From assembly GCA_030146905.1 (NCBI GenBank), contig JASLAV010000682.1:1-6028 (forward strand): a DNA stretch of 6,028 bases, read 5' to 3'. The translations under genes were made by a program, and so were the position numbers. Below the pieces are notes generated by a model that ran no database searches, was not told where the DNA came from, and saw only the letters and a program-made list of their open reading frames with translations. Below are positions 1 through 5,372 of this stretch, in pieces. Source of the DNA: Lentzea sp. (GTDB taxonomy: Bacteria > Actinomycetota > Actinomycetes > Mycobacteriales > Pseudonocardiaceae). Positions within the stretch are counted from its first letter, which is position 1. Every line of letters begins with the position of its first letter.

Positions 1-83
1 TCGACCCCGCAGCAGGCGAGTCCGAGTTCGAGCACGGTGACCTGGTAGGTGGTGCCCCATTCCAGGCGAGCGGAAGCCGTCAC
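1..83 (-). CDS. N-terminal fragment of an unidentified protein (runs off left edge)
   Basis: Reading leftward from a GTG at 83, 27 codons stay open to the window edge and give a protein-like sequence: MTASARLEWGTTYQ, then VTVLELGLACCGV. Codon use is typical of high-GC actinobacteria. No clear Shine-Dalgarno site precedes the GTG, so the start could be different or the mRNA could be leaderless. The adjacent cysteines in GLACC recall the NuoB/hydrogenase small-subunit motif GLACCAIE, but 27 residues are too few to assign a family. It is divergent from the LysR-type gene, an arrangement in which such regulators often control the neighbour. I do not recognise the gene. Confidence 0.45.
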   Translation of the reverse strand, partial: MTASARLEWGTTYQVTVLELGLACCGV

Positions 84-102
84 AACTGGCGAGGGTAATA
101 CT

Positions 103-177
103 TGGGGGCCCGCCGGCTCACGCCTGGCGGACCCCCACCCCCCAATGATTCCCCCCGGAATCGGCTCCCACGCGTGG
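103..177. repeat. Three consecutive palindromes in the divergent intergenic region
   Basis: Three dyad symmetries follow each other. At 103-137, TGGGGG and CCGCC pair with GGCGG and CCCCCA around an 11-base loop, with a single C/A mismatch. At 147-162, GATTCC pairs perfectly with GGAATC around CCCC. At 168-177, CCACGCGTGG is a perfect 10-bp palindrome. The first hairpin would lie in the 5' leader of the minus-strand gene, if that gene starts at 83, where it could act as an attenuator or transcription block. The others could be protein sites. Function is inferred only from position and symmetry. Confidence 0.5.
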
Positions 178-233
178 TCACCGCGGATAGTTTTGTACAC
201 CGCCAGATAAGTGTCCAGCGATTTGCCAACAGG

Positions 234-254
234 ATCTGCAGATAATTTGTCTGC
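234..254. promoter_or_regulatory. Overlapping palindromes, candidate LysR-type operator
   Basis: ATCTGCAGAT (234-243) is a perfect palindrome. It overlaps a near-perfect 17-bp palindrome at 238-254, GCAGA-TAATTTG-TCTGC, with one mismatched pair. A copy of CAGATAA also occurs at 204-210, so the motif recurs upstream. LysR-family proteins bind interrupted dyads between divergent genes, and this AT-rich site lies 55 bases before the regulator's start codon. It is a good candidate for autoregulation, but that is inference. Confidence 0.4.
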
Positions 255-269
255 GAAATGCGGTCAAGT

Positions 270-282
270 TCAGTTCAACTGA
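270..282. promoter_or_regulatory. Perfect 13-bp palindrome just upstream of the regulator gene
   Basis: TCAGTT-C-AACTGA is a perfect inverted repeat ending 26 bases before the regulator's ATG. It could be a repressor site in the leader. Its sequence differs from the 234-254 palindromes, so it may serve another protein. Confidence 0.35.
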
Positions 283-308
283 TCGGTAGAACACCAGAGA
301 GGGTCCCG

Positions 309-1340
309 ATGTCCGGCTCGTCCCAGTTGGTGCTCCCCACCAGCACCTCGCTGCACCGCCTGCTGAACATGCCGGGCGCACTCCTGGATACCACGATGGA
401 CCAGCTCAGGACCCTGCTGACCGTTCACGAGACCCGTTCGGCCCTGCGTGCCGCCCGCGCTCTGGGACGAGAGCAGTCGAGCGTGCAGAAGCAGCTCGAC
501 ACGTTGAACAGGAACTTCCTGCAACTGTGCGGTGAACCGCTCGTGGTGAAGCAGGGCCGCGGAAAAGACGTGCTGTTCACGCCGACCGGTGAGTCGCTCG
601 TCGAATTGGCGCGGGACACGCTCGCGCAGTGGCTCGACGGAATTCACGAGTGCCGCCGCAAGCTCGGCACGACCGTCACCGTGGGCACCACGCGATACAT
701 GCTCGACACGCTCGCGAAGGCGTGGCACCACGTCTCCGACGAGTTCCGCGAGCGCGACGTGGACCTCAAGGTCGTGCACATCCGCACCAAGGACATCTGG
801 GCGAAGCTGGAGACGCGGGAGGTCGACGTCGTGTGCGGCAGCGTCGTGACGCACGCGGGCGCGGGCTGGGATCGGCCGGAGTTCGACGTGATCGAGTGGC
901 GGCGCGGCGGGCTCGCGTTGCTGACGAACCTGCCGCAGACCGCCGTGGGCGACCGCGTGCGCGTGCCACAGCTCCGCTCGGTGCCGTTGGTGGTGCCGGG
1001 GGCCGGGTTGATCGCGGAGTTCCTGCGCGGCTGGTTCGGTCCCGACTACCGGCAGGGGCTCGAGATCGCGGCCGAGATCGACGAGATCCAGTACGGCATC
1101 TCGCTGCTGCGCTCGAACCTCGTCCAGGGGGCCATGATCGTGACGTCTGGTTTGGGCGTGGTGGCGTCGAACAACGAGCTCCGGGAGGGTGGGGGCCTCC
1201 GCGTCGTCGAGCTCGCAGATGACTCGCTGGAGCGGCTTGTGGGCGTTTTCGCCCGAACGGATGAACTGGCGAAGCACCCGGCCGATCATCCGCTGAACCG
1301 GCTGTGGGCCGCCTTCAAAGCAGAAGCGCCCCGGCCGTAG
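309..1340 (+). CDS. LysR-type transcriptional regulator
   Basis: This DNA-binding regulator has 343 residues. A variable tail of about 30 residues comes first. The winged helix-turn-helix spans roughly 31-90: DQLRTLLTVHETRSALRAAR, then a recognition segment around REQSSVQKQLDTLN and a wing near LFTPTGESL. A helical linker (about 95-118) leads to a periplasmic-binding-protein-like effector domain from about 122 to the end, including VGTTRYML, DVVCGSVV and a PLVVPGAGLIAEFLRGWF stretch. Length is slightly above the usual 300 or so because of the N-terminal tail. The ATG at 309 was preferred over an in-frame ATG at 258 because GAGAGGG lies 5 bases upstream of it. The effector is unknown. The gene is divergent from the fragment at the left edge, its likely target together with its own promoter. 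I am confident of the family but not of the regulon. Confidence 0.88.
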   Translation: MSGSSQLVLPTSTSLHRLLNMPGALLDTTMDQLRTLLTVHETRSALRAARALGREQSSVQKQLDTLNRNFLQLCGEPLVVKQGRGKDVLFTPTGESLVELARDTLAQWLDGIHECRRKLGTTVTVGTTRYMLDTLAKAWHHVSDEFRERDVDLKVVHIRTKDIWAKLETREVDVVCGSVVTHAGAGWDRPEFDVIEWRRGGLALLTNLPQTAVGDRVRVPQLRSVPLVVPGAGLIAEFLRGWFGPDYRQGLEIAAEIDEIQYGISLLRSNLVQGAMIVTSGLGVVASNNELREGGGLRVVELADDSLERLVGVFARTDELAKHPADHPLNRLWAAFKAEAPRP

Positions 1341-1350
1341 CCGGGGCGCT
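1325..1350. terminator. Bidirectional intrinsic terminator overlapping a stop codon
   Basis: AGCGCCCCGGC at 1325-1335 and GCCGGGGCGCT at 1340-1350 form a perfect 11-bp stem with the four-base loop CGTA. The regulator's TAG (1338-1340) lies in the loop and the first stem pair. There is no long T run on either side, as is common in actinobacteria. It sits between two convergent genes and can serve both. Confidence 0.8.
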
Positions 1351-1365
1351 GGTGCTTGCTTCCTA

Positions 1366-1515
1366 CTACTTCTGCGCGGGTGTCATGGCGTCGTGCTCAG
1401 GCCTGCGCTGCTCCACAGCGGGACGATGCTGGGCTTTGGCCATCTTGGCCAGCCAACTCGTCGCCTCCGAGCGGATCTTCGCCAGCTCGTCGTCGCGTGC
1501 CTGTTGCTCGTTCAT
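1366..1515 (-). CDS. Small hydrophilic protein of unknown function (49 residues)
   Basis: The product starts MNEQQARDDELAKIRSEA and ends HDAMTPAQK. It is rich in Glu, Arg, Lys, Gln and Ala, has no signal peptide or membrane segment, and is probably one amphipathic helix followed by a disordered tail. The ATG at 1515 was chosen because GGGAG lies 6 bases upstream; the frame stays open further upstream, but that part looks non-coding. The gene follows the transglycosylase gene on the same strand with a 148-base gap containing hairpins, so it probably has its own promoter. It converges on the regulator and shares its terminator. I recognise no family. Confidence 0.6.
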   Translation of the reverse strand: MNEQQARDDELAKIRSEATSWLAKMAKAQHRPAVEQRRPEHDAMTPAQK

Positions 1516-1611
1516 CGGCCACTCCCTGCGTTCGGGAAATCGCTTCGATGGGAGCACTACCGGGCGTGTGCCCGCTAGGGCCGCCATTCTTGTGGGTGAA
1601 CCTGGTTGACA

Positions 1612-1655
1612 GCATCGTCCGCCGATGCGTTCCGCGCACCCCGACACGACGGAAC
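1612..1655 (-). terminator. Tandem hairpins after the transglycosylase gene
   Basis: Two perfect 6-bp inverted repeats lie side by side just past the gene's stop: GTTCCG (1629-1634) with CGGAAC (1650-1655), loop 15, and GCATCG (1612-1617) with CGATGC (1623-1628), loop 5. In the minus direction these are the first structures after the TGA at 1664-1666. They may terminate transcription or protect the 3' end. There is no T tract. Confidence 0.45.
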
Positions 1656-1663
1656 TGGTGCCT

Positions 1664-2458
1664 TCAGTACCCCCGGTACCCGCCACCCAGGTTCATGCTG
1701 ACCAACCCGGGGTGGTTGTGGAAACCGCCATAGCGCGCGTACGTGTAGCGAACGCCCGCGATGATGTTGTCGACCGGCGCCAGGATGTTGTCGTACCCCG
1801 GCAGCTTGTACGCGCGGAACGTCGGGTCGATGCACTGCATGAGCCCCTTGGAGGGCGTGCCGCGCATCGCGTTGGAGTCCCAGTTGTTGACGGCGTTCGG
1901 GTTGCCGTTCGACTCCTTGATGATGATCGTGTAGATCTCGTCGAGGCTGCTGTTGTCGATGTTCGTGCCGTTGGCCTGCAGCACCTTGATGGCGTCCTTG
2001 ATCCAGCCCTCGACCTCGCGCTGCTTCGCGGGCTTGCGCATCTCGACCTGGCGCTCGGCCTCGGCCTTGGCGGCCGCCTCGCGCTGGGCGTGCGCGTCCG
2101 CAGCGAACTTCGTGGCCTGCTCGAACGTCTGCTGCGCGTACATCTGCTGGAACTGCAGGAGCCGCCCGACCTGGCTACCGGGGTTCACGTCGTGCACGGT
2201 CTGAATCGTCTTGACCTGCTGGTCGGGAAGAGCGCCCAGCTCGGCCGCACCCGCGGCGAGATCGGTGGCGGTGCCACTGGTGGCGGCGTTCGCGATGGCG
2301 GCGGTGCCTGCGGCGACACCCGCCGCGACGACGATGGCGCTCACTCGGTGAGCAAGCGGAACCTTGTCGTCCTCGGCGCGGTGCGCGCCGACCTTCAGTT
2401 CTGCGTTGGGCACGACCGTGTACACGGTGCGGCCGGCGGCCTTGCTGTGCCGGGCCAA
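1664..2458 (-). CDS. Secreted or membrane-anchored transglycosylase-like (SLT/lysozyme-fold) protein
   Basis: The product has 264 residues and probably cleaves peptidoglycan glycan strands outside the membrane. The TTG at 2458 is chosen because AGGAGG lies 7 bases upstream and the protein then begins MARHSKAAGRTVY. This is much better than the ATG-initiated longer reading, whose first 79 residues look non-coding. Order of parts: a basic N-terminal region (1-38), a hydrophobic segment at 39-58 (SAIVVAAGVAAGTAAIANA) with an AxA-type cleavage possibility, a Gln/Ala/Glu-rich probable coiled coil (about 100-142), and the SLT-like catalytic domain (about 148-262). E182 in IIIKESNGNPNAVN is the likely catalytic acid, followed by GLMQCIDPTF (205-214), NIIAGVRYTYARYGG (231-245) and a Gly-rich end. 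These match the motif order of lytic transglycosylases used in phage and actinobacterial wall remodelling. The long charged N-region leaves open anchoring rather than release. Confidence 0.85.
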   Translation of the reverse strand: MARHSKAAGRTVYTVVPNAELKVGAHRAEDDKVPLAHRVSAIVVAAGVAAGTAAIANAATSGTATDLAAGAAELGALPDQQVKTIQTVHDVNPGSQVGRLLQFQQMYAQQTFEQATKFAADAHAQREAAAKAEAERQVEMRKPAKQREVEGWIKDAIKVLQANGTNIDNSSLDEIYTIIIKESNGNPNAVNNWDSNAMRGTPSKGLMQCIDPTFRAYKLPGYDNILAPVDNIIAGVRYTYARYGGFHNHPGLVSMNLGGGYRGY

Positions 2459-2589
2459 GGGAGAGCCTCCTGCGTCGGGGAGCTTGGCCACCGGGCTGTC
2501 TCGGCGGGGGATTCCGAGCCGGACTTGGGGCCTCCATGAGCTGAGGGTCCTGTGTCCTGCCGGTGACCAAACCGTTATCGGCGGGCGAG

Positions 2590-2619
2590 AACGTAACCTC
2601 GCGTCACCAGCACAGGCAA
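2590..2619 (-). promoter_or_regulatory. Promoter of the transglycosylase gene, with long leader
   Basis: On the minus strand TTGCCT (2614-2619) and TACGTT (2590-2595) are 18 bases apart, a good match to housekeeping actinobacterial -35 and TANNNT -10 boxes. Transcription would start near 2583, leaving a leader of about 125 bases before the TTG. The leader contains a short dyad, CTCGG with CCGAG around nine bases. Wall-hydrolase genes in actinobacteria often have regulated leaders, but I could not fit this one to a known riboswitch. Confidence 0.5.
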
Positions 2620-2636
2620 GCCTTCGCACCCGCCGG

Positions 2637-2650
2637 GTGACTCTCGTCAC
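2637..2650. promoter_or_regulatory. CRP-like palindrome upstream of the transglycosylase promoter
   Basis: GTGAC-TCTC-GTCAC is a perfect inverted repeat and matches the core GTGA-N6-TCAC of CRP/FNR-family sites. Its centre (about 2643.5) lies near -61 from the start site predicted at 2583, the usual class I activation distance. Mycobacterial CRP is known to control rpfA, another wall hydrolase gene. An overlapping CACCC-GCC-GGGTG dyad at 2627-2639 could instead make this a hairpin. Confidence 0.4.
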
Positions 2651-2674
2651 GTTTTCGATGAGGTGGACTACGCG

Positions 2675-2750
2675 TTGCTGACAGACAGTCAGCAAACCGC
2701 TCGCGCGTTGTTCGGGTTTGTCGTTGCTTCCCGACGAGGCTGTCTGTCAG
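2675..2750. repeat. Nested inverted repeats around CTGACAGACAG
   Basis: TTGCTGAC (2675-2682) and GTCAGCAA (2688-2695) form a perfect 8-bp hairpin around AGACA. Part of this, CTGACAGACAG at 2678-2688, recurs as its exact reverse complement CTGTCTGTCAG at 2740-2750, 51 bases away. So the first element can pair either locally or with the distal copy. It could be a pair of regulator sites, a scar of a mobile element, or a switch-like RNA. No gene overlaps it. Confidence 0.55.
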
Positions 2751-3025
2751 TTCGGCGTGGTCCGGCTTCCGTTGTGGGTAGTTCCTTGACCATGCGGTCG
2801 AGTGGTGCTGTCACGCTTCGGATTGTGCGGGGCTGACCTGCGTGAACTTGATCGCTGGACGTGTTGTTCCGGGTCTGATGAAGGGTACGGAGCGCGGGGC
2901 TGGACGGTTCACTCGAACTGGTTGGTGACGCCCCTCGCTCTGGAATTGGGGACAGGTCGAACGCGTCTCACCGAGTCGGGCGCTGGAGTTCCAGGCCGTG
3001 GGCTCGCGCAGGTCCAGCAGAACGA
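2751..3025. other. Stretch without a convincing gene
   Basis: No reading frame here shows both actinobacterial codon bias and a ribosome binding site. An 81-codon GTG-started plus frame (2802-3047) runs into the terminator hairpin and resembles no protein I know. No tRNA T-arm signature is visible. The sequence is less GC-rich than the coding flanks and may be decayed DNA. Confidence 0.5.
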
Positions 3026-3059
3026 CGAAGGCCCCCGGCGTCGTTGACGGGGGCCTTCG
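3026..3059. terminator. Strong intrinsic terminator hairpin
   Basis: CGAAGGCCCCCG (3026-3037) and CGGGGGCCTTCG (3048-3059) form a perfect 12-bp stem with a 10-base loop. Read in the minus direction the stem ends in CTTCG and is followed by TCGTTCT, slightly T-rich. It most likely ends transcription coming from the nuclease gene or from the mini-gene between them. Confidence 0.75.
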
Positions 3060-3080
3060 CAGCAGACTGCGTGGGCGAGG

Positions 3081-3152
3081 TCAGCCGCGCAGTTCCATCG
3101 TGCGGAGCTTTCGCATCCGCAGGAGCACGCCTATGACCTGCGGCGGAAGCAC
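3081..3152 (-). CDS. Possible 23-codon mini-gene before a terminator
   Basis: A GTG at 3152 is preceded by AGGGG with 6-base spacing and opens MLPPQVIGVLL, then RMRKLRTMELRG, stop. GTG at 3128 and ATG at 3116 are alternative starts giving 15 or 11 residues. The C-terminal half is strongly basic. It sits between the nuclease stop and the 12-bp terminator 22 bases past its own stop, so a short dedicated transcript is possible. It may instead be a chance frame in a 3' UTR. No family recognised. Confidence 0.28.
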   Translation of the reverse strand: MLPPQVIGVLLRMRKLRTMELRG

Positions 3153-3177
3153 AGCTCACCCCTGTTCAGCTGTCGGC

Positions 3178-3196
3178 GTTCCACACATGTTCCACA
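3178..3196. repeat. Tandem direct repeat GTTCCACA, 11-bp period
   Basis: GTTCCACA occurs at 3178-3185 and 3189-3196, exactly 11 bp apart, about one helical turn. It lies 26-44 bases upstream of the mini-gene start and just past the nuclease stop. Such phasing suits a dimeric regulator on one DNA face, but two copies of 8 bp could be chance. Confidence 0.35.
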
Positions 3197-3205
3197 ACCT
3201 GTGCC

Positions 3206-4303
3206 TCAGGCCTCGGCCGACGGCTCAACCCGCTCGAACTTGCCTTTCGACGTCTCATAGACGCAGCCGATCCCGCAGCTCAACAGCAGGTCAACCATGT
3301 CGCTGCCGGGATGCTCGGGCACCATCACGGCGAGTCTCTTGTGGTCGACGTAGCGGCCGTAGTCGAGGACTTGCCCCAGAGCGGTTCGCACGTAGTCACG
3401 TCCCGCGGAACCCTTGGCCTCGATGAGTTCAGCTCGATCGAGATCGAACAGGTCGATGCGAAGCTGGATGGTGCGCTCGGGCAGGACGATCACCTTGCCG
3501 GTGACCTCGCATCCATCCTTGCGCCGCCACTCCCGGTATCGCTCCATCAGTTGGGCTTCCCGCCGGACCGCGGTCCGTTCGTCGGCTCGCGGCCTCGTCA
3601 TGAAGCTCACCGCACGATGCGCCTCGACAGGAACGTCGAACACCTTCGGGTCACCAGCTGCAGCCGGGCTGGGCTCGACCGTCGCGATGGCCGGCTCGTG
3701 ACCGAGGAGCTTCGAGCGCACCCGAACGGCTTCGGCTCGCATCTCGTCGGGCCTGGCGAGAAAGTCGCGGACTACTTCGACCGTGAGCTCACCACCTCTG
3801 GTCTTTGTTCCCCGGTAGTCGGGGTGGCTCGTCGCAATGTCAGCCGTCTTGCGTCCGACGCTGGCTGGGCTGCGAAAGTCGGGACCGTGCTGATCCAGCG
3901 GGTAGAACAGCGGTGCTTGCAGCAGTTCAGAGAGTTCGATGACCTGCCAGTCATGCTCGTGGCGTGTGGGCTGCCGCCATCCGTTCGCCTCTACGACAGC
4001 GCACGCCAGCACGATCTCGTCCCGCGTCCAATCCAGTACAGGGAAATACCGAACCGTAAAGCCAAGATCAGACTGCTCAAGACGGTGGGCAACCGACTTG
4101 TCACCACCGGAGAAGTCCTTGGCAGCTAGCCCGAGTGCGCATCCAACGATCGCCTTCGAGTCATAGAGCCGCTCGTCGTACTCCAGGTAGTACGACTTGG
4201 CCTTGCTGAACTGGTACTTCTTGAGGAACGCGGACCTGCCAAGGTCATCGAACTCGGCGATGGCAGCGAGCACACGCTCTCGCGTGAGGGCAGCAAGTGT
4301 CAC
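3206..4303 (-). CDS. Three-domain PD-(D/E)XK nuclease with ScoMcrA-like head (putative type IV restriction enzyme)
   Basis: The product has 365 residues and is predicted to cut DNA, probably modified foreign DNA. Residues about 4-87 resemble the ScoMcrA-like N-terminal head: LTRERVLAAIAEFDDLGR, FLKKYQFSKAKSYYL, YDSKAIVGCALG, DFSGGDKSVAHRLE, GFTV. Residues about 90-200 match a domain found in front of HNH nucleases of McrA type: DWTRDEIVLACAVVEANGW, VIELSELLQ, FRSPASVGRKTADIATSHPDYRG. A linker to about 245 leads to a nuclease domain with D284 (RIDLF), E295 and K297 (ELIEAKG), and Q311/Y315 (QVLDY), the PD-(D/E)XK pattern with its QxxxY extension. The usual HNH domain is thus replaced. The GTG at 4303 fits because the head domain begins at once. 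No methyltransferase or helicase neighbours it, in keeping with a stand-alone modification-dependent enzyme. Substrate and activity are inferred. Confidence 0.75.
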   Translation of the reverse strand: MTLAALTRERVLAAIAEFDDLGRSAFLKKYQFSKAKSYYLEYDERLYDSKAIVGCALGLAAKDFSGGDKSVAHRLEQSDLGFTVRYFPVLDWTRDEIVLACAVVEANGWRQPTRHEHDWQVIELSELLQAPLFYPLDQHGPDFRSPASVGRKTADIATSHPDYRGTKTRGGELTVEVVRDFLARPDEMRAEAVRVRSKLLGHEPAIATVEPSPAAAGDPKVFDVPVEAHRAVSFMTRPRADERTAVRREAQLMERYREWRRKDGCEVTGKVIVLPERTIQLRIDLFDLDRAELIEAKGSAGRDYVRTALGQVLDYGRYVDHKRLAVMVPEHPGSDMVDLLLSCGIGCVYETSKGKFERVEPSAEA

Positions 4304-4309
4304 ACCGCG

Positions 4310-4315
4310 ACGCTA
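4310..4315 (-). promoter_or_regulatory. Candidate -10 box for a leaderless nuclease mRNA
   Basis: TAGCGT on the minus strand fits the actinobacterial TANNNT -10 box and lies 6 bases before the GTG at 4303. The nearest purine-rich stretch, GAGG, is 13 bases from the start, too far for a normal ribosome site. Together these suggest transcription starts at the GTG itself. The -35 region is weak. Confidence 0.35.
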
Positions 4316-4357
4316 GCCTCACCCTCTGACAATTCGATGCGAACTACCGCCAGCGGC

Positions 4358-4376
4358 GTCGACCTTGGGTCTCGAC
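4358..4376. promoter_or_regulatory. Dyad in the divergent region between nuclease and membrane gene
   Basis: GTCGACC and GGTC(T)CGAC pair across TTG with a single bulged T. The dyad lies 55 bases from the nuclease start and 82 bases from the disrupted membrane gene, so an operator acting on either is possible. No other evidence supports it. Confidence 0.25.
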
Positions 4377-4457
4377 ATGAGTGAGCGCAGGCAAGGGACA
4401 CGTACCGAACACGGTTAGCCTGACAACCGGCGGTCCTCGTCGACGGGAGAAGCAGCC

Positions 4458-5014
4458 ATGGGGCGCAAGGCGTCACTAGTGCTCTAGGCCGTTGCTGACG
4501 TAGTTGCCGGCGTCGTCGCGGTCGGCTTGCTGATCAACGTAACGAGCGGCCTGTTGCCCAAGCCGCTAACAGAACCGCAGGTGGCTTGGCCCGCGCTACT
4601 TCTGGTCTCGGCGGTTGTTGTCGCTCTGGCCGTACGCCGCATCCGCCAGTCGGAACCGCCGCAGTCGCCGAACGAAGCCCTCGAACAGCAGCGCAGACAC
4701 GACGAACTTATTCCCCAATTCGACATCACCTACCGACGCTCTGGCAGTTCGGATGTCGCCACGCTGTGCCTCGCCTTCGTTGGTCCTGTTGGCCTGGATC
4801 GGCTGGACGGCGTCGAAGTGGCCGTGCTCAACGATCGTCCAGACCGCCGCCCCATGACCGCGGGCCACCGACTGCTGAGGACATAGCGTCAGTCATCTGG
4901 GGCCCTTACCGACTCCGGCCTGGCGTTGACCGTGTGGATCGGATAGGACTTTGTGCACCTGCTGTGCCTCTCGACCGCGGCGAGATTCTTTATCGGGGTC
5001 TGCTGCACCGTTAG
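4458..5014 (+). pseudogene. Disrupted two-helix membrane protein gene (amber codon plus frameshift)
   Basis: The ATG at 4458 follows GGGAGAAG by 6 bases and opens MGRKASLVL, but codon 10 is TAG (4485-4487). The same frame then continues as sensible protein: AVADVVAGVVAVGLLINV (helix 1), a short outer loop, LLLVSAVVVALAV (helix 2), RRIRQS and a cytoplasmic part with GPVGLDRLDGVEVAVLNDRPD. It hits TAG at 4884. From about 4865 the next frame carries on as PPTAEDIASVIWGPYRLRPG to a stop at 5012. Reading both frames as one protein requires one extra base around 4862-4865. A weak TAGCCT -10 box lies at 4416-4421. The insertion sequence begins near the gene's end and may have cut it. I recall similar uncharacterised actinobacterial membrane proteins but can name no function. 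Sequencing error is an alternative for either lesion. Confidence 0.65.
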
Positions 5015-5063
5015 GTGACATCTGAGTTGGCTTGCCGTGATGGTGAGCTGGGAGGATGTCGCT

Positions 5064-5372
5064 GTGCCCAAGCCCTATCCCCAGGAGTTCCGCGACGATG
5101 TCGTGCGGGTCGCCCGTGACCGCGAACCCGGCGTGACCGTCGAGCAGATCGCCAAGGACTTCGGGGTCCACCCGATGACGCTGTTCAAGTGGCTGCGCCA
5201 GGCCGAGGTCGACGAGGGCGCCAAGCAAGGCGTGACCAGGAACGACTCGGCCGAGCTGCGTGAGGCACGCAAGCGGATCAAGCTGCTGGAGCAGGAGAAC
5301 GAGGTCCTGCGCCGGGCGACCGCGTACTTGTCGCAGGCGAACCTGCCGGGAAAAGACTCTACCCGCTCGTGA
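5064..5372 (+). CDS. IS3-family transposase OrfA
   Basis: OrfA (102 residues) supplies the DNA-binding part of the transposase and recognises the element's ends. A helix-turn-helix lies at about 24-45 (VTVEQIAKDFGVHPMTLFKW). A leucine-zipper-like segment at about 64-90 (ELREARKRIKLLEQENEVL, with L75, L82, L89 in heptads) serves multimerisation. The GTG at 5064 was chosen because GGGAGG lies 8 bases upstream and the protein then begins MPKPYPQEFRDDVV, usual for this group; an ATG at 5037 would add nine residues. The TGA at 5370-5372 overlaps orfB's GTG. OrfA alone often acts as an inhibitor, while the OrfAB fusion is the transposase. Confidence 0.9.
   Translation: MPKPYPQEFRDDVVRVARDREPGVTVEQIAKDFGVHPMTLFKWLRQAEVDEGAKQGVTRNDSAELREARKRIKLLEQENEVLRRATAYLSQANLPGKDSTRS

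Noticed and set aside
270..1289. 339-codon minus-strand frame opposite the regulator
   Set aside because: Mirror frame produced by high-GC codon bias. Its His, Arg and Ala-rich product resembles no family, while the plus strand encodes a clear LysR-type protein.
1625..2539. 304-codon plus-strand frame opposite the transglycosylase gene
   Set aside because: Low-complexity Val/Arg/Asp-rich product antisense to a protein with clear SLT motifs.
2459..2583. ydaO-type cyclic di-AMP riboswitch upstream of the transglycosylase
   Set aside because: The gene context is suggestive and CAGCTCA occurs, but the GGGGUGAAUC segment and the full GUCAGCUAACC-type end are missing.
2802..3047. 81-codon plus-strand frame
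   Set aside because: GTG start without a ribosome site, mixed codon use, and it ends within the terminator hairpin.
3311..4129. 272-codon plus-strand frame opposite the nuclease gene
   Set aside because: Antisense shadow; the minus strand carries coherent domain motifs over the whole length.
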